Assembly (NCBI RefSeq): GCF_013369485.1
Contig: NZ_JABWEB010000013.1
Coordinates: 87,421-151,420 of the forward strand
Reading direction: 5' to 3'
DNA: 64,000 nucleotides
Source: Massilia sp. BJB1822
Lineage (GTDB): Bacteria; Pseudomonadota; Gammaproteobacteria; Burkholderiales; Burkholderiaceae_D
The notes below the pieces were generated by a model. It searched no databases, was not told the origin of the DNA, and saw only the letters and a program-made list of their open reading frames with translations. Positions within the stretch are counted from its first letter, which is position 1. Each line of letters begins with the position of its first letter. Position numbers and translations under genes: made by a program. Below, one piece after another: positions 29,270-38,170 of this stretch.

Positions 29270-29293
29270 GCCGACAGCTCCACAGTCGAGTCC

Positions 29294-29410
29294 GTGTCCA
29301 CCATGGGGTCAGACCCCAAATCGGACACAAGCTCTACTGTCACGCACGCAAAGGTATCGACTCTACAGCCCAGGTCGTGTCCGATTGGGGTCTGACCCCA
29401 TGGTGGACAC
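29294..29410. repeat. Inverted pair of REP-like palindromic elements
   Basis: Copy one (29294-29328, plus) and copy two (29377-29410, minus) each start GTGTCC, hold a GGGGTC-A-GACCCC core, and end GGACAC, so each folds into a hairpin with two paired segments. The copies are nearly identical in opposite orientation, separated by 48 bases. The pair sits between the 3' ends of the thioredoxin-like gene and the GGDEF-EAL gene. Related copies lie at 33260 and 52856. Confidence 0.85.
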
Positions 29411-29425
29411 GGGCTGAGCTGTAGC

Positions 29426-32400
29426 TCAGCTTTTCCAGCGCTGCAGCAGGTCTTCGGGGGTGACGGGGCGGCTGTAGTAGTAGCCTTGCGCCTGGTTGCA
29501 GCCGTGGCGCAGCAGGAAGGCGGCTTGTTCGTCGGTTTCGACGCCTTCGGCGATCACAGACAGGTTCATGCTCTTGCCAAGCTGGATGATGGCGATGGCG
29601 ATGGCTTCGTCATTGACGTCGGTGGAGATATCCTTGATGAAGGAGCGGTCGATCTTCAGCGTCTGCACTGGCAACTGCTTCAAATACGCCAGCGAGGAAT
29701 AGCCGGTGCCGAAATCGTCGATCGCCAAGCCGACGCCTATCTTGTGCAGGTCGTTGATGAAGGCCATGGCGTCGCCGGTATTCATGATCACCGATTCCGT
29801 CACCTCCAGCTGCAGGCGCTGCGGCTCCAGCCCCGTCTCGCGCAGAATGTCGGCCACCATGCTGACGATGGAGCCGCGCTCGAACTGCTTGACCGAGAGG
29901 TTGACGGCAATCTTCGGCACATGCAGGCCGGCTTCCTGCCAGCGCACCATCTGGCGACAGGCCTCGTACAGCACCCATTTACCCAGCTGGTTGATAAAGC
30001 CCGTATCCTCGGCCAGGGGAATGAAGCGGAACGGCGGCACCAGCCCCAGTTCCGGATGGTTCCAGCGCAGCAGCGCTTCCACGCCGATCAGCTTGCCGGT
30101 GTCGATTTCGACCTGGGGCTGGTAGTTGAGGAAGACTTCTTCCTTTTCGATGGAACGGCGCAGGAAGGTTTCCAGGCGCAGGCGCTCGACGCCCTCGCCC
30201 GTCATCGACGGCGCGTAGAAGCGGTAGCCGTTGCGGCCGCGCGCCTTGGCCTGGTACATGGCCACGTCGGCATTGCGGATCAGCATATTGATGTCCTGCG
30301 CATCCTCCGGGAACAGGCTGATGCCCACGCTGCAGGTGACGAACAGCTCATGTCCGGCCACCATGAAGGGCTGCTCGAACATGCCCACCAGCTTTTCCGC
30401 CACCAGGCTGGCGCTGAACTGGCCGTCCACGTTTTCCAGCAGGACGATGAATTCGTCGCCACCCAGACGCGCCAGGGTATCGCCTTCGCGCAGCTTGTCC
30501 GACAGCGCATGCGCCACCTGTTTCAGCAGCTCGTCGCCGATGTGGTGGCCCAGGGTGTCGTTGACGTTCTTGAAGCGGTCCAGGTCAATGAACAGCAGCG
30601 CCAACTGCTCGCCTTCGCGTCCGGCGCGCTGCAAGGCGTGCTGCAGGCGGTCGTTGAACAGCAGGCGGTTGGGCAGCGCGGTGAGCGGATCGTGGTGGGC
30701 CAAGTGATCGAGCTTTTCCTGCGATTCCTTGACCTGGGTGATGTCGCTGAACACGCCCACATAATAGGTGGCGATGCCGCGGCTGTCGCGCACCGCGCTC
30801 AGGGTCAGCCACTCCAGATACTGCTCGCCGTTCTTGCGCAGGTTCCAGATCTCGCCGCGCCAGTAGCCGGTGGTTTCCAGCTCCTTCCACAAGCCTTCGT
30901 GGAAGGCATCGTCCTGGCGGCCGGAGCGGGTCAGCATGCGGTCGCGGCCCAGCGCCTCCTCTTCGGTATAGCCGGTGATCTGGGTGAAGGCCGGATTGAC
31001 GGCGACGATGGTGCCGCGCGCATCGATCACCATCACGCCGTCGGCGATGTGCTCCAGCACAGTGGCCGACAGGCGCAGCTTGTCCTCGGCCTCCTTGCGC
31101 GCCGTGATGTCGGCATAGACCCAGATGCTGCCTTCGTTCGGACGGCTATGGTCGATGGCGCAGCCGCTGACCATGCACCAGAACAGCGTGCCATCCTTGC
31201 GGCGGTAATGGCGCTCTTCGCTGAAGTACTCGCCGTTGCTCAGGGTCGGGTACTGGCGCGCGCCGGCCGATTCGAAGTCGAAGGAGGTCGGGAACACGAT
31301 CGAGGTCGAGCTGCCCAGCATCTGGCCCGGCTCGTAGCCGAACAGTTCTTCGCAGCGGCGGTTGACGGAGACGATGGCGCGATTGCGCACGAACATCACG
31401 CCGAACATCACGTTGTCCAGGATCGCGCTCTGCTCGGCCAGCAGGGCTTCGATGCGCATCTCATTGTTCTTGCGCGGGCTGATGTCGGAGATGATGCCGT
31501 CCACCCAAGGCGCGCTGCCGGCGTCGGAAGGCTGCGGCTGGCCGTTCTCGGCCACCCAGCGCTCGGTGCCGCTGGCGTCGATGATGCGGTATTCGATTTC
31601 GTAAGGCCGCCCGTCCTTGATCGCCTGGGTCACGGCGCGGCGCTGCATCTTGCGGTCTTCCGGGCAGATCAGATTGGCCCAGGAGTGGGTGGTGCTGCGC
31701 ATGAACTGCGCGGCGCTGTAGCCGGAGATATCCTCGATGGCGTCGCTGACGAAATCGATGGGGCCATCGGGACGGAAGCGGAACACGGCTCCCGGCACCT
31801 GGGTCACGATGGTGCGGAAGCGCTCCTCGCGCTGGCCGATATCCTCGAACAGATGCTTGATCGCCACCCGCATCTGCTCCAGCTGCCCGGCCAGACGGCC
31901 CAGCTCATCGCCGCTGGAGAGTTCCATGCGCGTTTCGAAATCGCCATGCGAGAGGCGGTCGGAGAAGCGCATCAGCTTGCGCAAAGGCTTGATCAGGCGC
32001 GCGTTCAGGAACAGCACGATCAGTACCAGCGACACCGTCAGCTGCGCCGCCAGCACGAAGACATAGGATAGCTGTTTCTCGCGCAGCTCCTGCTGGCTGC
32101 GCGCATCGTCCATCTCGACCATGATGCGGCCGATCCGCTCGCCGCGCACCATGATTTCGCGCTCGGCGCGGTAGACATTGCCGATGGAGCGCTTGGGCGC
32201 CTCCACATGGATAAACTGGGTATCGGCCTGGCCCGTGACTTCCACCTGCAGCACCGAACGGTCGCGCATCACCGATTCGACCAGGGAATTGGCCGATTCG
32301 GCATTCATATTCCACAAGGATTCCTGCATGCCTAAAGCCAGGATGTCGGCATTGCGCTGCAGCGACTCGTTGAGCGCGGTGCGCGCCGACTGCTGCTCGT

Positions 32401-32542
32401 GCACGCCGATCAGCAGATAACTGCCGATAATCGCGGGAATGACAAGGCCGCCAAACACGACCAGCATTAAAGCGCCGTAAATGGATAGGCCGTAGAGGGC
32501 GCTCAGTCGGAGGCGCAGGCTGCGATAAAAATTACTGGCCAT
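29426..32542 (-). CDS. Membrane PAS-GGDEF-EAL cyclic di-GMP signalling protein
   Basis: A 1,038-residue protein from ATG 32542. Order: transmembrane helix near 15-45, periplasmic sensor to about 165, second helix (VFVLAAQLTVSLVLIVLFL), HAMP (RLIKPLRKLMRFSD), three PAS domains with PAC ends (SDISPRKN, YADITARKEAEDK, SDITQVKESQEK), GGDEF (RLGGDEF intact) and EAL (VEALLRWNHPE, with DDFGTGYSSL). Both catalytic motifs look complete, so either cyclase or phosphodiesterase activity, or both, is possible. The frame runs 16 codons further upstream without a start signal. Confidence 0.93.
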   Translation of the reverse strand: MASNFYRSLRLRLSALYGLSIYGALMLVVFGGLVIPAIIGSYLLIGVHEQQSARTALNESLQRNADILALGMQESLWNMNAESANSLVESVMRDRSVLQVEVTGQADTQFIHVEAPKRSIGNVYRAEREIMVRGERIGRIMVEMDDARSQQELREKQLSYVFVLAAQLTVSLVLIVLFLNARLIKPLRKLMRFSDRLSHGDFETRMELSSGDELGRLAGQLEQMRVAIKHLFEDIGQREERFRTIVTQVPGAVFRFRPDGPIDFVSDAIEDISGYSAAQFMRSTTHSWANLICPEDRKMQRRAVTQAIKDGRPYEIEYRIIDASGTERWVAENGQPQPSDAGSAPWVDGIISDISPRKNNEMRIEALLAEQSAILDNVMFGVMFVRNRAIVSVNRRCEELFGYEPGQMLGSSTSIVFPTSFDFESAGARQYPTLSNGEYFSEERHYRRKDGTLFWCMVSGCAIDHSRPNEGSIWVYADITARKEAEDKLRLSATVLEHIADGVMVIDARGTIVAVNPAFTQITGYTEEEALGRDRMLTRSGRQDDAFHEGLWKELETTGYWRGEIWNLRKNGEQYLEWLTLSAVRDSRGIATYYVGVFSDITQVKESQEKLDHLAHHDPLTALPNRLLFNDRLQHALQRAGREGEQLALLFIDLDRFKNVNDTLGHHIGDELLKQVAHALSDKLREGDTLARLGGDEFIVLLENVDGQFSASLVAEKLVGMFEQPFMVAGHELFVTCSVGISLFPEDAQDINMLIRNADVAMYQAKARGRNGYRFYAPSMTGEGVERLRLETFLRRSIEKEEVFLNYQPQVEIDTGKLIGVEALLRWNHPELGLVPPFRFIPLAEDTGFINQLGKWVLYEACRQMVRWQEAGLHVPKIAVNLSVKQFERGSIVSMVADILRETGLEPQRLQLEVTESVIMNTGDAMAFINDLHKIGVGLAIDDFGTGYSSLAYLKQLPVQTLKIDRSFIKDISTDVNDEAIAIAIIQLGKSMNLSVIAEGVETDEQAAFLLRHGCNQAQGYYYSRPVTPEDLLQRWKS

Positions 32543-32717
32543 GCAGAAGCGGTGCCGTGGCGGCTGGTTGAAATGGCATCGGTTGGGCAATCAGACAATT
32601 ATCTAACAGCAATTATGCACATAAAACGGGCGAACAGCCATCACAAAGCAACACATTGACCCGGCATAAGCGGCGCAAACTTGCTATGATCGCCAAACTT
32701 TTTAACAGGAGCCTGCC

Positions 32718-33224
32718 ATGTCGTTTTCCATGTATTCCGCATCCATCCCCGTGTTCAAGCAGATCCTGAACAGTTTGCACGCCATCTTGGTGAAAGCCGA
32801 AGCCCATGTCGAGGACAAAAAGCTCGATCCGAACGCGCTGTTGCAATTCCGCCTGTTCCCGGACATGCTGCCCTTCACGCGCCAGATCCAGATTGCCGCC
32901 GACTTCGCCAAAGGCGCCGGCGCCCGCCTGGCCGGCCAGGACGTGCCCGCCTATGAAGACACGGAAAAGACCATCGCCGAGCTCAAGCTGCGCATCACGC
33001 GCACCCTGACCTTCCTCGACAGCCTGCCGCAGGACGCGATCGAAGGCAGCGAAGCGCGCGCCATCACCACCGGCAGCGGCGAAAAGACCAAGCACTTCGT
33101 CGGCCAGACCTATCTGCTGCACTACGCCCTGCCCCACTTCTTCTTCCATGCCACCACCGCCTACGACATCCTGCGCCACAACGGCCTCGACATCGGCAAG
33201 AAAGACTTCATCGGCAGCTATTGA
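32718..33224 (+). CDS. DUF1993 family protein
   Basis: A 168-residue protein of the DUF1993 family, a DinB-like four-helix bundle. Conserved-looking parts are MYSASIPVFKQILNSLHAIL, LFPDMLPFTRQIQIAADFAKG and the C-terminal LPHFFFHATTAYDILRHNG. Ribosome-binding site AGGAG precedes the ATG, and an extended -10 (TGCTATGAT, ending 32690) lies about 30 bases upstream. It is predicted to be cytoplasmic; its biochemical role is not known. Confidence 0.85.
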   Translation: MSFSMYSASIPVFKQILNSLHAILVKAEAHVEDKKLDPNALLQFRLFPDMLPFTRQIQIAADFAKGAGARLAGQDVPAYEDTEKTIAELKLRITRTLTFLDSLPQDAIEGSEARAITTGSGEKTKHFVGQTYLLHYALPHFFFHATTAYDILRHNGLDIGKKDFIGSY

Positions 33225-33259
33225 GTTTGATCTGGCGCAAAGTACCTGCGCTTGAGTCC

Positions 33260-33293
33260 GTGTCCGCTTGGTGCCTGGCACCAGGGTGGACAC
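33260..33293. repeat. Single REP-like palindromic element, variant core
   Basis: It has the same GTGTCC (33260-33265) and GGACAC (33288-33293) ends and the preceding GAGTCC as the 29294 copy. The inner palindrome is GGTGCC-T-GGCACC instead of GGGGTC-A-GACCCC. It lies between the convergent stops of the DUF1993 and DUF1289 genes. Confidence 0.75.
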
Positions 33294-33297
33294 GGGG

Positions 33298-33492
33298 TCA
33301 GCCGTTGCGGCGGGGGTAGCCTTGGGACAGGATGCGTACCCAGACTTTTTCTTTCTCTTCGGCGCTCATCGAGACCCAGTGGGCGACTTCGACATAGCTG
33401 CGGCCGCAGCCGCGGCAAATTTCGTCAAACGTCGTAGAGCAGACGGCCACACAGGGGGTGTCGGGGCGTTCCGGTAAGTCGCTGTCGGCCAT
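33298..33492 (-). CDS. DUF1289 family small Cys-rich protein
   Basis: A 64-residue protein with the DUF1289 signature: DTPCVAVCSTTFDEICRGCGRS has four cysteines (a likely metal site), followed by HWVSMSAEEKEKVW. Its ATG overlaps the DUF1415 stop by one base (TAATG), so translation is coupled. Function unknown. Confidence 0.85.
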   Translation of the reverse strand: MADSDLPERPDTPCVAVCSTTFDEICRGCGRSYVEVAHWVSMSAEEKEKVWVRILSQGYPRRNG

Positions 33493-34052
33493 TACTTCAC
33501 TTTCAGACCAAGCTTGGCCCAGCCTTCGTGGCCCAGCTTTTCCATCGTTTCGATGTTCTTTTCAAAGATGTCTTCAGCTTCGGGGAAGGCTTCCACGGCG
33601 CGGTCAATGCTGTCTTCGCGCAGCAGATGCAGGGTCGGATAGGGCGAACGGTTGGTGTAGTTGCCGATATCGTCTTTTTCGGTGTCGGCGAACTGGTAGT
33701 CCGGATGGAAGCTCGCCACTTGCAGCTCGCCCACCAGCTGCATATCTTCCAGCGCGGCGTCAGCCACGTCGAGGAACTCGTTGTAGTCTTCGAAGTCGGT
33801 CAGCACGTGGGGGTGGATCAAGAGGGTGGTATCGACTTTCTCGGGATCGGTATCGGCCAGCAGTTGCAGCTCGTCCATCAGCTGCTCCAGCAGCTCTTCG
33901 GGCGTGGTGGCGTCCGATACCACGTAGCGCACCTGCTTTTTCACGTGCACGGACTTGGCAAAAGGACACAGGTTGAGGCCAATCACGGCCTTTTCCAGCC
34001 ATTCTTCGGTGGCGGCGATTACGGCGTCGCGCTCGGCGGCAGGGGTACTCAT
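33492..34052 (-). CDS. DUF1415 family protein
   Basis: A 186-residue cytoplasmic protein of DUF1415. Typical segments are EWLEKAVIGLNLCPFAKSVH near the N terminus, TTLLIHPHVLTDFEDYNEFLD and VASFHPDYQFADTEKDDIGN with NRSPYPTLHLLREDS. It is the first gene of a two-gene unit with DUF1289. Function unknown. Confidence 0.88.
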   Translation of the reverse strand: MSTPAAERDAVIAATEEWLEKAVIGLNLCPFAKSVHVKKQVRYVVSDATTPEELLEQLMDELQLLADTDPEKVDTTLLIHPHVLTDFEDYNEFLDVADAALEDMQLVGELQVASFHPDYQFADTEKDDIGNYTNRSPYPTLHLLREDSIDRAVEAFPEAEDIFEKNIETMEKLGHEGWAKLGLKVK

Positions 34053-34297
34053 CAGCTTATTCCTTGAAGTAAATCATTGCTCTCAGCCAGCATTGTACGC
34101 ACCCGGCGCGCATCGTGCCAAATACCGCTATTTAGCGTAAGTTTTATGTTAATTCCCATGTATTTGCCGCCATTATTAGCGCAAATAAACTGTCATCCGG
34201 ATGACATATTTCCTTGACTCGCCCCCCGCAACTTACTTACACTCCACGTTTAATGATAGTCCGTCCGATGTTTCTCTCGCGACAACAATGGAACGCT

Positions 34298-35674
34298 ATG
34301 CAAGCACGAATTAAGTACACTCCCCTGTTGGCGGCGCTCGTAATCGGCGCAGCGCCCGCGATCAGCCAGGCCGGCGACACTGCCGCCGCCACGAATCTGA
34401 TCCCGCTGTCCTCGCCCGCCACGGCCAAATCCTCCGCTTCCGATCTCCCTTCTTCCGCCAAGACTGCCGCCAAACCGGCCGGGGAAGAGGGTTTCCGCGA
34501 AAAAGACGTTTGGGGCCGCATCCGCTCCGGCTACGCTATTCCGGACGTGGACAATTCCCTGGTGACGCGCCATGTCAACTGGTACAGCACCCGTCCCGAC
34601 TATATCGACCGCACCACCCGCCGCGCCTCGCTCTATCTCTACCATGTGGTGAGCGAGCTGGAAAAGCGCGGCATGCCGACCGAACTGGCCCTGCTGCCCT
34701 TCATCGAGTCCGCCTTCAACCCGCAAGCCCTGTCCACCGCGAACGCGGCCGGCATGTGGCAGTTCGTGCCGGGCACCGGCCGCGACTTCAACCTGAAGCA
34801 GAATGCCTTCAAGGACGAGCGCCGCAGCGTGCTGGCCTCGACCGATGCCGCCCTGACCTATCTGCAGCGCCTGTACGATATGTTCGGCGACTGGCAGTTG
34901 GCCCTAGCCGCCTATAACTGGGGCGAAGGCTCGGTGCAGAAGGCCATCAAACGCAACCAGGCCGCCGGCAAGCCCACCGATTTCGAGAGCCTGGCCGAGC
35001 TGATGCCGGCCGAGACGCGCAATTACGTGCCGAAGCTGCAAGCGGTCAAAAATATCGTCGCCAATCCGGCCCAGTACGGCCTGACCCTGCCGATGATCCA
35101 GAACCAGCCTTACTTCACCGCCGTCGATAAGACCAGCGACATCGACCTGGCCCTGGCCGCCCAGCTGGCCGAATTGTCGATCGACGAGTTCAAGGCGCTG
35201 AATCCGCAATTCAACCGTCCGGTGATCGTCGGCAGCGAGCAGACCCAGATCCTGCTGCCGAAGGAAAACGCGGAAAAATTCCACCTGAATCTGGCGCAAT
35301 GGGGCCGTGCCCTGTCGAGCTGGACCACGCACAAGATCACCAGCGCGCGCGAACGCATCGAGACTCTGGCCTCGCGCTTCGGCACCACGCCGGAAGTGAT
35401 CCGCCAGGCGAACAATATCCCGCAGAAAACCCTGCTGAAAGCCGGCTCCACCATTCTGGTGCCGAAAACCTCGGCCAGCGCCAACGATATCGCGCCCGAA
35501 ATCGCCGACAACGCCACCGTGGCGCTGGAAGCAGACCGCGGCGGCAATAAGCGCAGCAATTATCGCCAGGCCGGCGCCGCCAAATCGAACGGCAATGCCC
35601 CGGTTTCCCTGGTCAAGGCCCGCGTCTCGCGCGCCGAAGCTGGCAAAAAAGCCAACCACCGCCGCAGCAACTAA
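34298..35674 (+). CDS. mltD: Membrane-bound lytic transglycosylase MltD-like, with LysM
   Basis: A peptidoglycan lytic transglycosylase. From ATG 34298 it has a signal peptide (MQARIKYTPLLAALVIGAAP) and then an SLT domain with the catalytic Glu in LPFIESAFNPQA, followed by SANAAGMWQFVPGTGR-like and AYNWGEGSVQKAI motifs. The C-terminal region holds one clear LysM-type repeat (IETLASRFGTTPEVIRQANN) and a basic tail. Earlier in-frame ATGs at 34253 and 34268 are possible. The TTG at 34214 more probably belongs to a -35 hexamer (TTGACT). No lipobox is seen, unlike E. coli MltD. Confidence 0.85.
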   Translation: MQARIKYTPLLAALVIGAAPAISQAGDTAAATNLIPLSSPATAKSSASDLPSSAKTAAKPAGEEGFREKDVWGRIRSGYAIPDVDNSLVTRHVNWYSTRPDYIDRTTRRASLYLYHVVSELEKRGMPTELALLPFIESAFNPQALSTANAAGMWQFVPGTGRDFNLKQNAFKDERRSVLASTDAALTYLQRLYDMFGDWQLALAAYNWGEGSVQKAIKRNQAAGKPTDFESLAELMPAETRNYVPKLQAVKNIVANPAQYGLTLPMIQNQPYFTAVDKTSDIDLALAAQLAELSIDEFKALNPQFNRPVIVGSEQTQILLPKENAEKFHLNLAQWGRALSSWTTHKITSARERIETLASRFGTTPEVIRQANNIPQKTLLKAGSTILVPKTSASANDIAPEIADNATVALEADRGGNKRSNYRQAGAAKSNGNAPVSLVKARVSRAEAGKKANHRRSN

Positions 35675-35864
35675 TCCGCTGATACACCGGCACACCGCGA
35701 CTGCAGCCCATCTGTTGCAGTCGCGCTCCTCTCCCCCTACAATTCCATTCTTGCGGCGCCGCTTTTCGGCCTGCCGATAAACGTAGTTCAAATAACAATA
35801 AGCCATATGGATCGGGGCCGCGCCGCGCGCGCCGGTCATGGCAGCAGTTTTGTGTGGAGTGATC

Positions 35865-36656
35865 ATGGCTTTCTTGCAAGACAAAAAAATTCTTATCACG
35901 GGCGTTCTGTCCAACCGTTCCATCGCTTACGGCATCGCCCAAGCCTGTCACCGCGAAGGTGCGGAACTTGCCTTCACCTATGTCGGCGAACGCTTCAAGG
36001 AGCGCATCACCGAATTCGCCGCCGAATTCGGTAGCGCGCTGGTCTTCGACTGCGACGTCAGCAGCGATGAGCAGATCGCCGCGCTGTTCGCCGATCTGGG
36101 CAAGCAATGGGAGCATCTGGACGGCTTCGTGCACGCCATCGGCTTCGCCCCGCGCGAAGCGATCGCCGGCGAATTCCTCGATGGCCTGACGCGCGAGAAC
36201 TTCCGCATCGCCCACGATATCTCGGCCTACAGCTTCCCGGCCATGGCCAAGGCCGCGCTGCCGCTGCTGCGCCCCGGTTCCTCGCTGCTCACCCTGTCCT
36301 ACCTGGGTGCGATGCGCGCCATTCCCTTCTATAACACCATGGGCCTGGCGAAAGCCTCGCTGGAAGCTTCGGTGCGCTACCTGGCGGAGAACCTGGGCCA
36401 GCATGGCATCCGCTCCAACGGCATCTCGGCCGGCCCGATCAAGACCCTGGCCGCCAGCGGCATCAAGGACTTCAGCAAGCTGCTGGGCTTTGCCTCCAGC
36501 CACGCGCCGCTGCGCCGCAACGTCACCATCGAGGAAGTGGGCAATACGGCAGCCTTCCTGCTGTCCGACCTGTCCTCCGGCATCACCGGCGACATCATCT
36601 ATGTGGACGGCGGCTTCTCGCATGTGATGGGCCTGAACTCCAGCGATTACCAATAA
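35865..36656 (+). CDS. fabI: Enoyl-[acyl-carrier-protein] reductase (NADH)
   Basis: It catalyses the last step of each fatty-acid elongation cycle. The 263-residue SDR-type enzyme shows the FabI start ITGVLSNRSIAYGIA, the active-site Tyr in LTLSYLGA, and YNTMGLAKASLEASVRYLA with the Y-x6-K catalytic pair. The C-terminal end DIIYVDGGFSHVMG is standard. ATG 35865 with GGAG upstream is chosen over the frame start at 35838. Confidence 0.95.
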   Translation: MAFLQDKKILITGVLSNRSIAYGIAQACHREGAELAFTYVGERFKERITEFAAEFGSALVFDCDVSSDEQIAALFADLGKQWEHLDGFVHAIGFAPREAIAGEFLDGLTRENFRIAHDISAYSFPAMAKAALPLLRPGSSLLTLSYLGAMRAIPFYNTMGLAKASLEASVRYLAENLGQHGIRSNGISAGPIKTLAASGIKDFSKLLGFASSHAPLRRNVTIEEVGNTAAFLLSDLSSGITGDIIYVDGGFSHVMGLNSSDYQ

Positions 36657-36680
36657 GCGTCCGCGCTGCGCTGGCCATCC

Positions 36681-37271
36681 ATGTCCGAGCTGCCTGACGA
36701 TGAGCTGATGCTGCGTTACCGCGACGGCAATCTGGCGGCTTTTCAGGAACTGTATCGCCGTCACAGCCGGGGCTTGTACCGCTTTATCGCCTGGCGTTCC
36801 GCGCGCCGTGAATGGGTGGACGAGGTGGCGCAGGACAGCTGGCTGGCTCTGCACCACGCGCGCAGCCGCTATCAGCCGCAGGGCAGCTTTCGCACTTGGC
36901 TGTATCAGATCGCCCGCAACCGCCTGAGCGATCTGCAGCGCCAGCAGCAGGATGTGCTGCTGGGCGATATGGCGCAGGAGGCGGATTTCATCGCCGATAT
37001 GCTGGCCGAAGCGGCGCCGCCCGCTGCCCTGGCCGACGCCGCGCTCGATCAGCGCCAGCAGACCGGCGCGCTGTATGCGGCCATCCGCCAGCTTCCCGCC
37101 GAGCAGAAAGATGCGCTGGTGCTGCAGCATTTCAGTGGCCTGAGCATCGAAGAAATCGCGCAATTGTGCGAGGTTCCGGGCGAAACTGTGAAAAGCAGGC
37201 TACGCTATGCCATGCGCAAGCTGCGCGAACATTTCGCGCATGAAGCCAAGCCGCAAGAGGAAAAAGCATGA
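36681..37271 (+). CDS. ECF-type RNA polymerase sigma factor
   Basis: A 196-residue sigma-70-like factor with only regions 2 and 4. Region 2 is seen in ELYRRHSRGLYRFIAWRSA and VDEVAQDSWLALHHARSRY, and region 4 in LPAEQKDALVLQHFSGLSIE and IAQLCEVPGETVKSRLRYAM, with the usual helix-turn-helix. Its stop overlaps the next gene by four bases (ATGA), as for sigma/anti-sigma pairs. Its target promoters are unknown; the VIT/vWA gene convergent to it is one candidate. Confidence 0.92.
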   Translation: MSELPDDELMLRYRDGNLAAFQELYRRHSRGLYRFIAWRSARREWVDEVAQDSWLALHHARSRYQPQGSFRTWLYQIARNRLSDLQRQQQDVLLGDMAQEADFIADMLAEAAPPAALADAALDQRQQTGALYAAIRQLPAEQKDALVLQHFSGLSIEEIAQLCEVPGETVKSRLRYAMRKLREHFAHEAKPQEEKA

Positions 37272-38167
37272 AGGCCGACAAGGACGACCTGGATCAGCAG
37301 GAACTGGAGCGCAAGCTGGCGGCCTTGCCGCAGCCCGCGCCATCCGCCGCGCTGGATGCGGCTATCCTGGCGGCCGTGCAAGCCGATCTCGCCGCCGCGC
37401 CTGTCGTACATTCCGGTACGCCTGCCGCCAACGACGCACCGGCAACGCCGCCCGCCACTCAAGCGCCCGCGCGCAAACGCTGGACGCGCTGGCAACTGCC
37501 GCTGGGATTGGCGGCATCTTTCGTGCTGAGCTTGAGCGTGGTGCTGAAATTGCAGGAGCATGAAACGCAAATCGCCACGCCGCAGCCGGCGGCCGAACCT
37601 GCGCCAGCGCCAGCCATCGCAGACACGGAAATCACCATTCCTGCGGCACAGAATGCACCAGCGGACAAAGACTTGGAAAAACGAAGCGTCGCTCAAGCTG
37701 CAAAGCCCAGCCGCTCTGCTGCTGCTGCTGCTGCTCCAGCTCCGACTCCGGCTCCGGCTCCGGCTCCGGCCGCGCCGAACGATGCCGAACGCGCCGCGCC
37801 ACCGGCGAACGCGAACGATGTTGCTGCGCAGGAGTTCCACCGCGCTCCGCAAGCCATGCCAGAATTGAAGCTGGCTCCACCCGCAGCGCTGGCGCCACCT
37901 GCCCACCCGGCGCCATCGTTTGGCGCACCGCCTCCCGTTTCAGGCGGCGCAATGGAAGAACGCCGGGTGCAAATCACGGGGTCCAGGGTCATGTCCCCTC
38001 CGCAGGACGCCGTCTCGCCCGAGGCCTGGCTGGCAGCCATCGACGAAATGCTGAAAGCAGGCCTGCGGCGCGATGCACTGGCGGAATGGCCGCGCTTCCG
38101 CCAGGCCTACCCGAACTATCCAGTACCACAGGAGCTGCTGGAGCGCCTGCAAGTACTGAAGGACTAA
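37268..38167 (+). CDS. Probable transmembrane anti-sigma factor
   Basis: A 299-residue single-pass membrane protein coupled to the sigma gene. Residues 1-70 would be cytoplasmic, 77-94 form the helix (LPLGLAASFVLSLSVVLK), and about 100-230 is a Pro/Ala-rich linker with an (Ala)6 run and PAPTPAPAPAP. The C-terminal 70 residues include RRVQITGSRV (232-241) and a helical end (WLAAIDEMLKAGLRRDALAE). No ZAS zinc motif is visible, so the anti-sigma call rests on gene order and topology. The linker DNA has GCT and GGCTCC tandem repeats. Confidence 0.65.
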   Translation: MKADKDDLDQQELERKLAALPQPAPSAALDAAILAAVQADLAAAPVVHSGTPAANDAPATPPATQAPARKRWTRWQLPLGLAASFVLSLSVVLKLQEHETQIATPQPAAEPAPAPAIADTEITIPAAQNAPADKDLEKRSVAQAAKPSRSAAAAAAPAPTPAPAPAPAAPNDAERAAPPANANDVAAQEFHRAPQAMPELKLAPPAALAPPAHPAPSFGAPPPVSGGAMEERRVQITGSRVMSPPQDAVSPEAWLAAIDEMLKAGLRRDALAEWPRFRQAYPNYPVPQELLERLQVLKD

Positions 38168-38170
38168 GGC

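Noticed and set aside
29486..32071. 861-codon open frame opposite the GGDEF-EAL gene
   Set aside because: Same mirrored composition; the minus-strand gene has complete domains.
34214..34297. TTG start for the transglycosylase gene
   Set aside because: The TTG belongs to TTGACT, a better -35 hexamer, and the signal peptide would be displaced by about 28 residues.
37718..37780. Short tandem repeats as a possible CRISPR or minisatellite
   Set aside because: They are in-frame codon repeats within a coding sequence, with no spacers.
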